Assembly (NCBI RefSeq): GCF_003852235.1
Contig: NZ_CP027732.1
Span: forward strand, 2,356,001-2,420,000
Length of the DNA: 64,000 nt
Direction: 5' to 3'
Source of the DNA: Pseudomonas sp. R4-35-07
GTDB taxonomy: Bacteria > Pseudomonadota > Gammaproteobacteria > Pseudomonadales > Pseudomonadaceae
The notes under the pieces were generated by a model. That model did no database searches and was not told the DNA's origin. It saw nothing but the letters and a program-made list of their open reading frames with translations. Made by a program: the position numbers and the translations under genes. This document shows, in pieces, positions 8,405-17,460 of the stretch (positions within the stretch are counted from its first letter, which is position 1; the number at the start of each line of letters is the position of its first letter).

Positions 8405-9766
8405 GTGGATACCCTTCACAATCCGCCAGACCCGAGCGTGCTTGCCCGCGCTGCCGCCAAGGTCAAGCGCCATGTCCTGCCGCTGTTCGTGGTGATGTTC
8501 ATCGTCAACTACATCGACCGGGTCAATATCGGCTTCGTGCGCAGCCATATGGAAACCGACCTGGGCATTGGCGCGGCGGCCTATGGCTTGGGCGCCGGGC
8601 TGTTCTTCATCGGCTATGCGATTTTCGAAGTGCCATCCAATTTGCTGCTGCAACGCTACGGCGCGCGGGCCTGGCTGACGCGCATCATGTTCACCTGGGG
8701 CGCGGCCGCGATGGGCATGGCCTTTGTGCAGGGAGAAACCAGTTTCTACGTGTTGCGCTTTGTGCTCGGCGCCGCCGAAGCCGGGTTCTTTCCCGGCATC
8801 ATCTACTACTTCACGCAGTGGCTGCCGGCCAGCGAGCGCGGCAAGGCCATGGCGGTTTTCCTCAGCGGTTCGGCCATTGCCTCGGTGATCTCCGGGCCGG
8901 TGTCGGGCGCGCTGCTGAATGTCAGCGGGTTCAGCCTGCATGGCTGGCAATGGATGTTCCTGATCGAAGGCTTCGCCTCCATCGTGCTCTGCGGGTTTGT
9001 GTGGTTCTGGTTGCAGTCCCATCCCCATCAGGCCAAGTGGCTCAGTGACGAGGAAAAACACGCGCTGGTCAGTGCCATTGCGCTGGAGCAGCAGGCGCGC
9101 GAGGCGAGCCAGTGCGTGCGGCCGTCGATGTTCAAGCTGTTGGCCGACAAACAGATCGCGCTGTTCTGCTTTATCTACTTTTCCATCGCCCTGACCATCT
9201 ACGGCGCCACCTTCTGGCTGCCGAGCATGATCAAGAAAATGGGCAACCTGGGTGACTTCCAGGTGGGCTTGTTCAATGCCATTCCGTGGTTGATTTCCAT
9301 CGTCGCCATGTACGGCTTCGCGGCGCTGGCCAGCAAGTGGAAGCACCAGCAAGCCTGGGTGTCGCTGATGCTGGTGATCGCGGCGTTCGGCATGTTCATG
9401 TCTACCCTGGGCGGGCCGGTGTTTGCGTTCGTCGCCATCTGTTTTGCCGCGATTGGCTTCAAGGCCGCGTCGGCGCTGTTCTGGCCGATTCCCCAGGGCT
9501 ACCTGGATGCGCGCATCGCGGCGGCGGTGATTGCCTTGATCAATTCGGTGGGCAACCTGGGCGGGTTCGTCGCGCCTACTACCTTCGGTTTGCTGGAGCA
9601 GACCACCGGGTCCATCGAGGGCGGGCTCTACGGCCTGGCCGCCACTTCGCTGGTGGCGGCGGTGGTGGTGTTCTTTGCCCGCACCGCACCGCGTGGCGGT
9701 ACACCGTCCAACCCATCCACCGCGCCTCACCCTTTGTCTTTAGATCCACAGGGAGCCGTCTCTTGA
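8405..9766 (+). CDS. MFS sugar-acid transporter (ACS family, GudP-like)
   Basis: A 453-residue, 12-helix carrier of the anion:cation symporter group. The early helix FIVNYIDRVNIGF and the loop with GAAEAGFFPGIIYYFTQW are characteristic of glucarate, galactarate and phthalate-type carriers. I place the start at GTG 8405, six bases after GGGAG. The TTG at 8399 directly touches that site and is less likely. The stop overlaps the start of the glucarate-dehydratase-like gene, so the two are translated together and the substrate is probably the same sugar acid. Confidence 0.85.
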   Translation: MDTLHNPPDPSVLARAAAKVKRHVLPLFVVMFIVNYIDRVNIGFVRSHMETDLGIGAAAYGLGAGLFFIGYAIFEVPSNLLLQRYGARAWLTRIMFTWGAAAMGMAFVQGETSFYVLRFVLGAAEAGFFPGIIYYFTQWLPASERGKAMAVFLSGSAIASVISGPVSGALLNVSGFSLHGWQWMFLIEGFASIVLCGFVWFWLQSHPHQAKWLSDEEKHALVSAIALEQQAREASQCVRPSMFKLLADKQIALFCFIYFSIALTIYGATFWLPSMIKKMGNLGDFQVGLFNAIPWLISIVAMYGFAALASKWKHQQAWVSLMLVIAAFGMFMSTLGGPVFAFVAICFAAIGFKAASALFWPIPQGYLDARIAAAVIALINSVGNLGGFVAPTTFGLLEQTTGSIEGGLYGLAATSLVAAVVVFFARTAPRGGTPSNPSTAPHPLSLDPQGAVS

Positions 9767-11037
9767 AAATTATCCGCGTCACCGTCACCCCGATTGCCTT
9801 TCGCGACCCGCCGCTGTTGAACGCCAGCGGCATCCACGAGCCTTTCGCGCTGCGCTCGATCATCGAGATTGAAAGCGACACCGGCTACATCGGCCTCGGC
9901 GAAAGCTATGGTGATGCCCCGGCGCTGGCGATCCAGCAGCAGGTGCAGCAACAGCTGATCGGCCTGGACCCGTTCAACCTCAATGGCCTGCGCGCTATCG
10001 TGCAGGCCACCGTGGCCGCTCATAAACCGCTGAGCGTGGCCGGTGCGGAACTGGCGCCGGGCTCCCATGCCAGCAAAGCCGTGAGCAATGCCTATTCGGC
10101 GTTCGAAGTGGCGTTTCTCGACCTGCAGGCGCATTCGCTGAATGTACCGCTGGTGGACCTGCTCGGCGGCGCGATCCGTGACCAGATCCCGTTCAGCGCC
10201 TACCTGTTTTTCAAATACGCCGAACACATCGATTCGCCCTACAAGCCCGACAGCTGGGGCGAAGCCCTGACTGAAGCGCAGATCGTCGACCAGGCTCGGC
10301 GCATGCTCGAGACCTACGGTTTCAAAAGCATCAAGCTCAAGGCCGGCGCACTGGAACCCGAGCATGAAGTGCGCTGCATCAAGGCGCTGAAAAAGGCCTT
10401 TCCCGGTGTGCCGCTGCGCATCGACCCGAACGCTAACTGGTCTCTGGCCACCTCGATTCGCATGGCCGAACTGCTCGGCGACGACCTGCAATATTACGAA
10501 GACCCGACCCCCGGCCTGGACGGCATGGCCGAGCTGCACACACGCACCGGCTTGCCTCTGGCGACCAATATGGTGGTCACCGATTTTGACGAGTTCCGCC
10601 GCAGCGTGGCGTTGAACAGCGTGCAGATCGTGCTGGCCGACCATCATTACTGGGGTGGCCTGCGCGACACCCAGGTGCTGGCGAAAATGTGCCACACCTT
10701 CGGCTTGGGCGTGTCGATGCACTCCAACTCACACCTGGGCATCAGCCTGATGGCCATGGCCCACGTCGCGGCGTCGGTGCCCAACCTCGACTATGCCTGC
10801 GATACGCATTACCCCTGGCAGGAGCCAGACGAAGAAGTGATCAAGGGCGGCAAGCTGCCCATCGTCGACGGCTGCGTGAGCATCACCCGCGCGCCGGGGC
10901 TGGGCCTGGAGCTGGACCACGATCAGTTGGGCAAGCTGCATGACCAATACCTCAGTTGCGGTATCCGCCAGCGTGACGATGTGAAACAGATGCAGCGCTA
11001 TCAACCGCAGTGGAAAACCGTCAAACCACGTTTCTGA
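9763..11037 (+). CDS. Glucarate-dehydratase-like enolase-superfamily enzyme
   Basis: The 424-residue protein starts at TTG 9763, eight bases after GGGAG, sharing the bases TTGA with the MFS stop. It belongs to the mandelate racemase/glucarate dehydratase branch of the enolase superfamily: the IKLKAG lysine motif, metal ligands in RIDPNANW and YYEDP, and the histidine segment MHSNSHLGISL typical of glucarate dehydratases. Such enzymes take water from D-glucarate or a related aldarate to give 5-keto-4-deoxyglucarate. It is slightly shorter than classical GudD, so a related sugar acid is possible. Confidence 0.82.
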   Translation: MKIIRVTVTPIAFRDPPLLNASGIHEPFALRSIIEIESDTGYIGLGESYGDAPALAIQQQVQQQLIGLDPFNLNGLRAIVQATVAAHKPLSVAGAELAPGSHASKAVSNAYSAFEVAFLDLQAHSLNVPLVDLLGGAIRDQIPFSAYLFFKYAEHIDSPYKPDSWGEALTEAQIVDQARRMLETYGFKSIKLKAGALEPEHEVRCIKALKKAFPGVPLRIDPNANWSLATSIRMAELLGDDLQYYEDPTPGLDGMAELHTRTGLPLATNMVVTDFDEFRRSVALNSVQIVLADHHYWGGLRDTQVLAKMCHTFGLGVSMHSNSHLGISLMAMAHVAASVPNLDYACDTHYPWQEPDEEVIKGGKLPIVDGCVSITRAPGLGLELDHDQLGKLHDQYLSCGIRQRDDVKQMQRYQPQWKTVKPRF

Positions 11038-11054
11038 AGCCGGTCGCTTGCTTT

Positions 11055-11093
11055 GCCCGGTGCCGTACTCGCGTGCGTCGCCGGGCCTTTTTT
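11055..11093 (+). terminator. Rho-independent terminator after the sugar-acid operon
   Basis: GCCCGG and CCGGGC form a six-base-pair GC stem around a 20-base loop and are followed closely by six T residues. It lies 18 bases after the stop of the enolase gene, at the end of a convergent gene pair. Confidence 0.7.
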
Positions 11094-11103
11094 ATGCGCT
11101 GCC

Positions 11104-12042
11104 TCAGCCCTCGAATCGAAACCCTCCCGCCAGCTGCGCCTTTAAAAAACCTACCAGCGCGTTCACTGCCTTCGGCACATGGGGCGAGTAGGGGCGGATC
11201 AGGTAGATTTCATCGGCAAATGCGCCCTTGAGCGTCCACCCCTTCAATACCTGCACCAGCTTGCCCTCGGCCAGCGCCGCATGGGCGCTGAAATCCGGCA
11301 GCAGGGCGATGCCCAAGTGATTGAGCGCCGCGTCGCGCAGGGCTTCGCTGTTGTTGGTGGCGAAGCTGCCGGCGATGGGCACGGTCAGGCGTTCGAGGTG
11401 TTTGCTGCCGCGCTCGAAGGTCCAGGCCGGCTGGTCGGCGCCCCGTGGGTAAAACAGACAGTTGTGCGCCGACAGGTTGCTCGGCTCGCGGGGTTCGCCA
11501 TGGCGCTGCAGGTAATCGCGGGTGGCGACCAGCACCGAGGCGGTGTCGCAGAGCTTCCAGGCCACATGGGTCTCGGGTATCTGGAAACCATGGCGCACGG
11601 CCAGGTCGTAACCTTCGGCGGCCAGCGAACTCAAGGCGTCGGACACGTCCAGCTGGATGCGCACCTGTGGGTATTGCTGCAGGAATTGCGGCAGATGCGG
11701 CACCAGCTGTTGTCGGGCGAACGCCACCGGCGCGGTCAGCCGCACCAGGCCACGCACTTCGCCGGCCAGGTCACGCACCGCAGAGAAACTGCGGGCGATG
11801 TGTTCATAGGCGCTGCGCACCTCGCGGGTCAACGACAGCCCCGCATCGGTCAGCCGTACGCTGCGCGTGGTGCGCGTCACCAGGCGGGTGCCGGTGGCTT
11901 TTTCCAGGTCGGAAATCCGCTGGCTCACCGCCGACTTGCTCACCCCAAGGCGCGCGGCAGCGGCGGTGTAGGTGCCGTGTTCTTCCAGCACTGAAAGCCA
12001 ATGGATGTGGGTCCACAGCCCTTCGATCTCTGCTTTTTCCAT
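11104..12042 (-). CDS. LysR-family regulator next to mmsA
   Basis: A 312-residue LysR protein with the helix-turn-helix in YTAAAARLGVSKSAVSQRISDLE and a normal-length effector domain. The ATG at 12042 begins the canonical N-terminus. The open frame continues to 13539, but that part is only the antisense of mmsA. It is divergent from mmsA, so it probably regulates that gene. Its type (LTTR group with SKSAVSQRISDLEKATG) is common among aldehyde and amino-acid catabolism regulators. The ribosome site is weak. Confidence 0.87.
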   Translation of the reverse strand: MEKAEIEGLWTHIHWLSVLEEHGTYTAAAARLGVSKSAVSQRISDLEKATGTRLVTRTTRSVRLTDAGLSLTREVRSAYEHIARSFSAVRDLAGEVRGLVRLTAPVAFARQQLVPHLPQFLQQYPQVRIQLDVSDALSSLAAEGYDLAVRHGFQIPETHVAWKLCDTASVLVATRDYLQRHGEPREPSNLSAHNCLFYPRGADQPAWTFERGSKHLERLTVPIAGSFATNNSEALRDAALNHLGIALLPDFSAHAALAEGKLVQVLKGWTLKGAFADEIYLIRPYSPHVPKAVNALVGFLKAQLAGGFRFEG

Positions 12043-12047
12043 GGGGG

Positions 12048-12071
12048 TATTGTTCGCCAGAATGCACAATA
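12048..12071. promoter_or_regulatory. Candidate LysR operator between the divergent LysR and mmsA genes
   Basis: TATTGT and ACAATA form a perfect inverted repeat with a 12-base spacer, only 6 bases upstream of the LysR start codon and 80 bases before mmsA. The position fits shared control. The spacing is one base longer than the strict T-N11-A rule between the arms, so the call is tentative. Confidence 0.45.
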
Positions 12072-12150
12072 AGTTCAGGATTCTGCTCTGGTTAGGAACA
12101 AAGCGAAAGCCTAAGGTGTGTACCAACGCCAACCACCTGGATCGCCTGCC

Positions 12151-13650
12151 ATGCCGATTACCCTTGAGCACTACATCAACGACCAGCGCGTGAGCCGCGA
12201 TGATCGCTATCAGGACGTCTACAACCCGGCCACCGGCGCAGTCACCGCGCGCGTGGCCCTGGCCAGCCGCCAGACCGTGGCTGAAGCCGTCGCCGCCGCC
12301 CAGGCCGCCTTTGCCGGTTGGGCCGACACCCCGCCGATCCGCCGCGCCCGTGTGCTGTTCGAATACCTGCACCTGCTGCGTGAACGCAAGGATGACCTGG
12401 CACGCATCATCGTCGCTGAGCACGGCAAGGTGTTTACCGATGCCCAGGGCGAAGTCGACCGTGGCATCGACATCCTCGAGTTCGCCTGTGGCATTCCCAA
12501 CCTGCTCAAGGGCGAACATTCCGACCAGGTTTCCCGTGGCATGGACAACTGGACAATGCGCCAGCCGCTGGGCGTGGTGGCCGGCGTCACGCCGTTCAAC
12601 TTCCCGGTGATGGTGCCGATGTGGATGTACCCGATCGCGATTGCGGCGGGTAATACCTTCATTCTCAAGCCCAGCCCCACCGACCCGAGCGCCTCGTTGT
12701 TCATGGCCGAGCTGCTGCGCGAAGCGGGCCTGCCCAAGGGCGTGTTCAATGTGGTGCAGGGCGACAAGGAAGCGGTGGACGCGCTGATCGAACACCCGGA
12801 CGTCAAGGCCGTGAGCTTTGTCGGTTCCACGCCGATTGCCCAGTACATCTACGAAAGCGGTGCGCGTAACGGCAAACGCGTGCAAGGCCTGGGCGGCGCG
12901 AAAAACCATATGGTGGTGATGCCCGACGCGGATATCGAGCGCACCGTCGACGCCCTGATGGGCGCCGCCTACGGCAGTGCTGGCGAGCGTTGCATGGCAA
13001 TCTCGGTGGCGGTGCTGGTGGGCGATGTGGGTGACAAGGTCATCGCTGCCTTGACCGAACGCGCCAAGCAACTGCGCATTACCGATGGCCGCGATCTCAA
13101 GGCCGAAATGGGCCCGATCGTGTCCCGCGCTGCCCTGGAGCGGATCAGCGGCTATATCGAGCAAGGCGTGCAAGCCGGCGCGCAACTGCTGCTTGATGGT
13201 CGCGACTACGTGCCCACCGAAGCGGGTTTGGAAAACGGCTTCTGGCTTGGCGCGACGCTGTTCGACCACGTCACCAAGGAAATGAGTATCTACCGCGAAG
13301 AAATCTTCGGCCCGGTGCTGGCCTGCGTGCGCGTGGATGATTTCGCCGCCGCAGTGAAGCTGGTCAACGACCACGAGTTCGGCAACGGCGTCAGCTGCTT
13401 CACCCGCGACGGCAACATCGCCCGCGAATTTGCGCGGCGCATCGAAGTGGGCATGGTCGGCATCAACGTTCCGATTCCGGTGCCAATGGCCTGGCATGGG
13501 TTTGGTGGCTGGAAAAAAAGCCTGTTTGGCGACATGCATGCCTATGGCACCGAGGGCGTGCGTTTTTACACCAAGCAGAAATCGATCATGCAGCGTTGGT
13601 CGGAGAGCATCGAGCAGGGCGCGGAGTTTGCGATGCCGGTGTCGAGGTAA
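12151..13650 (+). CDS. mmsA: CoA-acylating methylmalonate-semialdehyde dehydrogenase
   Basis: The 499-residue enzyme oxidises methylmalonate semialdehyde and malonate semialdehyde to propionyl-CoA and acetyl-CoA, in valine, beta-alanine and inositol breakdown. It has the aldehyde dehydrogenase fold with Asn150 in TPFNFPV and catalytic Cys281 in GERCMA. The end pattern [22 protein letters not shown] is specific to the CoA-dependent MmsA subfamily. I start at ATG 12151, since the upstream GTG at 12118 adds residues outside the family. No mmsB is next to it. The gene ends at a strong bidirectional terminator. Confidence 0.93.
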   Translation: MPITLEHYINDQRVSRDDRYQDVYNPATGAVTARVALASRQTVAEAVAAAQAAFAGWADTPPIRRARVLFEYLHLLRERKDDLARIIVAEHGKVFTDAQGEVDRGIDILEFACGIPNLLKGEHSDQVSRGMDNWTMRQPLGVVAGVTPFNFPVMVPMWMYPIAIAAGNTFILKPSPTDPSASLFMAELLREAGLPKGVFNVVQGDKEAVDALIEHPDVKAVSFVGSTPIAQYIYESGARNGKRVQGLGGAKNHMVVMPDADIERTVDALMGAAYGSAGERCMAISVAVLVGDVGDKVIAALTERAKQLRITDGRDLKAEMGPIVSRAALERISGYIEQGVQAGAQLLLDGRDYVPTEAGLENGFWLGATLFDHVTKEMSIYREEIFGPVLACVRVDDFAAAVKLVNDHEFGNGVSCFTRDGNIAREFARRIEVGMVGINVPIPVPMAWHGFGGWKKSLFGDMHAYGTEGVRFYTKQKSIMQRWSESIEQGAEFAMPVSR

Positions 13651-13665
13651 GGTTTACCCTGCTCC

Positions 13666-13700
13666 AAAAAAAATGCGCCCAATCGGGCGCATTTTTTTTT
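13666..13700. terminator. Bidirectional intrinsic terminator
   Basis: AAAAAAAATGCGCCC pairs perfectly with GGGCGCATTTTTTTT around an AATC loop. The arm supplies a T-run in both directions, so it ends mmsA and also the convergent carboxyspermidine synthase gene that stops at 13718. Confidence 0.93.
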
Positions 13701-13717
13701 CGGTCAGCTATCGCCGG

Positions 13718-14962
13718 TCAGGCAATCGCATCCCAGGCCCGATCACCGTGCTCGTCTTTGATCCGAGTCGGCAAGCCCATCACGTCCAGCGCTTTGAGGA
13801 ACGGCTCAGCCGGCAGTTCCTCGACGTTGGCCATGTGTTTGACATCCCACTCGCCGCGCGCCACCAGCAGCGCAGCGGCTACCGGTGGGACGCCTGCGGT
13901 GTAGGAGATGCCTTGGCTGTCGGTCTCGGCAAAGGCTTCTTCGTGATCAGCCACGTTGTAGATGAACATCTCGCGCGGCTGGCCGTTTTGGGTGCCTTTG
14001 ACCAGGTCACCAATGCAGGTTTTGCCGGTATAGCCCGGTGCGAGCGATGACGGGTCGGGCAGTACCGCCTTGACCACTTTCAACGGCACCACTTCCAGGC
14101 CTTCAGCGGTTTTGACGGGCTTCTCGGAAAGCAGGCCGAGGTTTTTCAGTACGGTGAATACGTTGATGTAGTGTTCACCGAAGCTCATCCAGAAACGCAC
14201 ATTGGGCACGTCGAGGTTTTTCGACAGCGAGTGCACTTCATCGTGGCCGGTGAGGTAGAGGTTCTGCGAACCGACTACCGGCAGGTCGTCGGTGCGTTTG
14301 ACTTCGAACATGGTGTTGCTGGTCCACTGGCTGTTCTGCCAGCTCCACACCTGTCCGGTGAACTCGCGGAAGTTGATTTCCGGGTCGAAATTGGTGGCGA
14401 AGTATTTGCCGTGGGAGCCGGCATTGACGTCGAGAATGTCGATCGAATCAATGCGGTCGAAATGCTGTTGCTGCGCCAGCGCGGCGTACGCGTTGACGAC
14501 ACCCGGGTCGAAGCCCACGCCAAGGATGGCCGTGATGTTCTTCTGTTTGCATTCTTCCAGGTGGTTCCATTCGTAGTTGCCGTACCACGGCGGGGTCTCG
14601 CAGACCTTGCCCGGCTCTTCGTGGATGGCGGTGTCGAGGTAAGCCACGCCCGTATCGATGCAGGCACGCAGCACCGACATGTTGAGAAACGCGGAACCCA
14701 CGTTGATGACGATCTGCGAGTCGGTCTCGCGGATCAGGGCTTTGGTCGCTTCCACGTCCAGAGCGTTCAGCGCGAAGGCCTGGATGTCGGCGGGTACCTT
14801 GAGGCTACCCTTGGCCTTGACGCTGTCGATGATGGCCTGGCATTTGGAGATGTTGCGCGACGCGATAGCAATACGACCGAGTTCGTCGTTGTGCTGCGCG
14901 CACTTGTGGGCCACCACCTTGGCGACACCTCCTGCACCAATGATAAGAACGTTCTTTTTCAA
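13718..14962 (-). CDS. Carboxy(nor)spermidine synthase (saccharopine-dehydrogenase family)
   Basis: The 414-residue protein begins with the nucleotide-binding motif VLIIGAGGVAKVVAH and belongs to the saccharopine dehydrogenase family. Together with the decarboxylase gene beside it, it matches the enzyme that reductively condenses a diamine with aspartate semialdehyde to carboxy(nor)spermidine. I start at TTG 14962, ten bases after AGGAGA; no ATG lies between. It is the second gene of the operon, beginning 28 bases after the decarboxylase stop. Spermidine rather than norspermidine is the likely product in a pseudomonad, as an inference. Confidence 0.88.
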   Translation of the reverse strand: MKKNVLIIGAGGVAKVVAHKCAQHNDELGRIAIASRNISKCQAIIDSVKAKGSLKVPADIQAFALNALDVEATKALIRETDSQIVINVGSAFLNMSVLRACIDTGVAYLDTAIHEEPGKVCETPPWYGNYEWNHLEECKQKNITAILGVGFDPGVVNAYAALAQQQHFDRIDSIDILDVNAGSHGKYFATNFDPEINFREFTGQVWSWQNSQWTSNTMFEVKRTDDLPVVGSQNLYLTGHDEVHSLSKNLDVPNVRFWMSFGEHYINVFTVLKNLGLLSEKPVKTAEGLEVVPLKVVKAVLPDPSSLAPGYTGKTCIGDLVKGTQNGQPREMFIYNVADHEEAFAETDSQGISYTAGVPPVAAALLVARGEWDVKHMANVEELPAEPFLKALDVMGLPTRIKDEHGDRAWDAIA

Positions 14963-14990
14963 TTGCTTTATTTCTCCTATATCCGCCAGC

Positions 14991-16088
14991 TTACGAAAGG
15001 CTGGACAGGTAGTCGTCGTAACCAAATTCACGAACCACTTCGACTGTACCGTCGAGTTGTTTCACTACGATGGACGGCATTTTCAGGCCGTTGAACCAGT
15101 TTTTCTTGACCATGGTGTAACCAGCGGTGTCGATGAACGACAGCCGATCGCCGATGGCCAGCGGACGATCAAATTGATACTCGCCGAAGATGTCGCCGGC
15201 CAGGCAGGATTTGCCGCACACCATATAGGTATGCTCACCCTCGCTCGGCGCCAGCTTGGCGTTAAGGCGGTAGATCAGCAGGTCCAGCAGGTGGGCTTCG
15301 ATGGAGCTGTCGACCACGGCGAGGTTTTTACCGTTGTAGAGCGTGTCGAGCACGGTGACTTCCAGGGACGCGCTGTTGGTGATCGCCGCTTCGCCGGGCT
15401 CCAGGTACACCTGCACGCCGTACTTCTCGGAGAATGCCTTCAACCGTGCGCAAAACGCATCCAACGCATAGCCTTCACCGGTGAAATGGATGCCGCCGCC
15501 GAGGCTGACCCACTTGACCTTGTGCAGCAGCGCGCCGAAGCGTTCTTCGATGGTGCCGAGCATGCTGTCGAACAGGCTGAAATCGCCGTTCTCGCAGTTG
15601 TTGTGGAACATGAAACCGGAGATTTGATCGATCACGCCGTCGATCTTCACCGGGTCCCACTCGCCCAGGCGGCTGAACGGACGCGCCGGGTCGGCCAGCA
15701 GGTAATCGGAGCTGCTTACCTGTGGGTTGACGCGCAGGCCACGGGTCTTGCCTTCGGAACGTTCGGCAAAACGCTGCAGTTGGCTGATGGAGTTGAAGAT
15801 GATCTTGTCGCAGTTATCCAGCATCTCTTCGATTTCATCGTCGGCCCAGGCCACGCTGTAGGCGTGCGCTTCACCGTCGAACTTCTGGCGGCCGAGCTTC
15901 AACTCATACAGCGACGACGAGGTGGTGCCGTCCATATATTGCTGCATCAGGTCGAACACCGACCAGGTGGCAAAGCACTTGAGCGCCAGCAGAGCCTTGG
16001 CGCCGGACTGCTCGCGCACGTAGGCAATCTTCTGCATGTTGACCAGAAGCTTCTGTTTATCGATGAGGTAATACGGCGTTTTGATCAT
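14991..16088 (-). CDS. nspC: Carboxy(nor)spermidine decarboxylase
   Basis: The 365-residue PLP enzyme is of the alanine-racemase/ornithine-decarboxylase fold type. LALKCFATW holds the cofactor lysine near residue 34, and the partner-subunit loop CGKSCLAGD has the catalytic cysteine. Other family features are SLGGGIHFTGEGY and YLEPGEA. It decarboxylates carboxyspermidine or carboxynorspermidine to the polyamine. The ATG at 16088 opens exactly at the family's start; the frame upstream adds 18 non-conserved residues. It is first in the two-gene polyamine operon. Confidence 0.92.
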   Translation of the reverse strand: MIKTPYYLIDKQKLLVNMQKIAYVREQSGAKALLALKCFATWSVFDLMQQYMDGTTSSSLYELKLGRQKFDGEAHAYSVAWADDEIEEMLDNCDKIIFNSISQLQRFAERSEGKTRGLRVNPQVSSSDYLLADPARPFSRLGEWDPVKIDGVIDQISGFMFHNNCENGDFSLFDSMLGTIEERFGALLHKVKWVSLGGGIHFTGEGYALDAFCARLKAFSEKYGVQVYLEPGEAAITNSASLEVTVLDTLYNGKNLAVVDSSIEAHLLDLLIYRLNAKLAPSEGEHTYMVCGKSCLAGDIFGEYQFDRPLAIGDRLSFIDTAGYTMVKKNWFNGLKMPSIVVKQLDGTVEVVREFGYDDYLSSLS

Positions 16089-16218
16089 TTTTGAGAGCCT
16101 GCGGCGGTGCCTGCCAAAAAAGGACACGCATTGTGCCCGCACTTGGATCAGATCGAAAGGTTAGCCGGCGGATTTTGCTGTGCCGGTTTTACGATCTTAA
16201 CCACTGAGTATGACTACT

Positions 16219-16330
16219 GATCGTTCCCACGCTCTGCGTGGGAATGCATCCCATGACGCTCCGCGTCACCTCACAAGCGGGACGCAGAGCGTCCAGGCGG
16301 CGTTCCCACGCAGAGCGTGGGAACGATCAA
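16219..16330. repeat. Inverted dispersed repeat (GTTCCCACGCNNNGCGTGGGAAC type)
   Basis: Two hairpin arms, GATCGTTCCCACGCTCTGCG at the left and its inverted relative at the right ending in GTGGGAACGATCA, flank about 50 bases with a third small hairpin (GACGCTCCGCGTC). This is a second repeat family in the window, distinct from the GGGGGCTTGCCCCC type, and is often met between genes in Pseudomonas. It fills most of the 352-base gap between nspC and the LacI-type gene. Confidence 0.8.
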
Positions 16331-16415
16331 CGCTGTGTAGCCAGGCTTCACTGACATCAAACCGTCATCTCCCCACCACCTTCCTGCCACATTCCCCCGT
16401 TACTGTCCTCGCCAA

Positions 16416-16429
16416 TGAGATCGATCTCA
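16416..16429. promoter_or_regulatory. Perfect 14-bp palindrome, candidate operator of the LacI-type regulator
   Basis: TGAGATCGATCTCA is a perfect palindrome with a central CG step, the form typical of LacI-family operators. It ends 11 bases before the start codon of the LacI-type regulator, first gene of the ABC operon. A repressor bound there would block its own operon. Confidence 0.6.
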
Positions 16430-16440
16430 AGCGAGTGACA

Positions 16441-17460
16441 ATGACTGACCTGAAAGACGTTGCGCAGCTGGCTGGCGTATCCCGCGCCACTGCCGCCCGC
16501 ACCTTTGCCTCCCCCGACCAGGTGCGCCCGGCCACTCGCGAGCAGGTGTTTGCCGCTGCCCGTGAGTTGGGCTTTCGGCCCAACTTGCTCGGTCGCCAAC
16601 TGCGCCTGCAAACCACCCGGTTGATTGGCGTGGTGGTGCCCAACTTGCTCAATCCGGTGTTCGCCGAACAGTTCCAGGCCATGGAACGTGCGGCGCGGTT
16701 GCGCGGCTACAGCCTGGTGTTGGCGACCACCGACTACAGCGCTGAACGCGAAAGCATGGTGGTGGAAGAACTGCTGCGCCAACGTGTCGACGGCCTGGTA
16801 CTGACGGTCACCGATGCCGAGAGCAACAGCGTGCTCAACAGCCTTGCCAGCGAACAGACCCCGTTCGTGCTGGCCTACCACCAACCGAGCAACCCCAGCT
16901 ACAGCGCCGTGTCGGTCGACAACCGCGCCGGCATGGCCATGGCCACCCGATATCTGCTGGAAGCAGGGCACCGGCGCATCAGCATGGTTGCGGGCCCCGC
17001 GTTGCAGTCCGACCGTGCGCGCCTGCGTTACGCCGGTTACTGCGACGCGATGCAAGCCTACGGCCTCAAGAGCCGCCCGGTGATCGAAATGCCCGCGCAC
17101 ACCCAGGCTGAATTCGTCGCCATCGAGCCGTACCTCGAAGGCCCCGAGGCGCCCACGGCACTGGTGTGTTCCAACGACTTCCTCGCCATCAGCCTGATCG
17201 CCGAACTGCGTCGCAACGCCTGGCACGTACCCGAGCAACTCTCGGTGATGGGCTTTGACGGCATTGACCTCGGCACCCAGATGCACCCAACCCTGTGCAG
17301 CGTGGTGCAGCCCATCGCGCTGCTCGCCAGCACAGTGATTGACCAATTGCTGGCGCAGATCGCCGGCAACGCCCCGATTTCCCATTGCCTGCCTTGCCAT
17401 ATCCGGCCGGGCGAAAGCACTCAACCCCACGAGGAATCCCTTGATGCGCGCATTGCGTAA
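16441..17460 (+). CDS. LacI-family regulator of the ABC transport operon
   Basis: The 339-residue protein has the LacI helix-turn-helix at the very N-terminus (LKDVAQLAGVSRATAARTFA) and the periplasmic-binding-type effector domain (LIGVVVPNLLNPVFAEQF, RISMVAG, VMGFDGIDLG). I start at ATG 16441; the open frame reaches back to 16210 through a repeat and is not coding there. Its 3' end overlaps the next gene by 17 bases, so it is part of the transport operon it controls. Ligand unknown, but probably the transported compound or a product of the phosphodiesterase. Confidence 0.9.
   Translation: MTDLKDVAQLAGVSRATAARTFASPDQVRPATREQVFAAARELGFRPNLLGRQLRLQTTRLIGVVVPNLLNPVFAEQFQAMERAARLRGYSLVLATTDYSAERESMVVEELLRQRVDGLVLTVTDAESNSVLNSLASEQTPFVLAYHQPSNPSYSAVSVDNRAGMAMATRYLLEAGHRRISMVAGPALQSDRARLRYAGYCDAMQAYGLKSRPVIEMPAHTQAEFVAIEPYLEGPEAPTALVCSNDFLAISLIAELRRNAWHVPEQLSVMGFDGIDLGTQMHPTLCSVVQPIALLASTVIDQLLAQIAGNAPISHCLPCHIRPGESTQPHEESLDARIA

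Noticed and set aside
12043..13539. Minus-strand extension giving an 811-residue frame behind the LysR gene
   Set aside because: It is the antisense of mmsA, rich in His, Gly and Arg as antisense frames in GC-rich genomes are. The LysR start at 12042 fits the family.
14991..16088. Diaminopimelate or ornithine decarboxylase assignment
   Set aside because: Sequence features and the adjacent synthase gene fit carboxy(nor)spermidine decarboxylase better.
16210..16440. N-terminal extension of the LacI-type regulator
   Set aside because: It runs through an inverted repeat, and the helix-turn-helix begins at the ATG at 16441, the family start.
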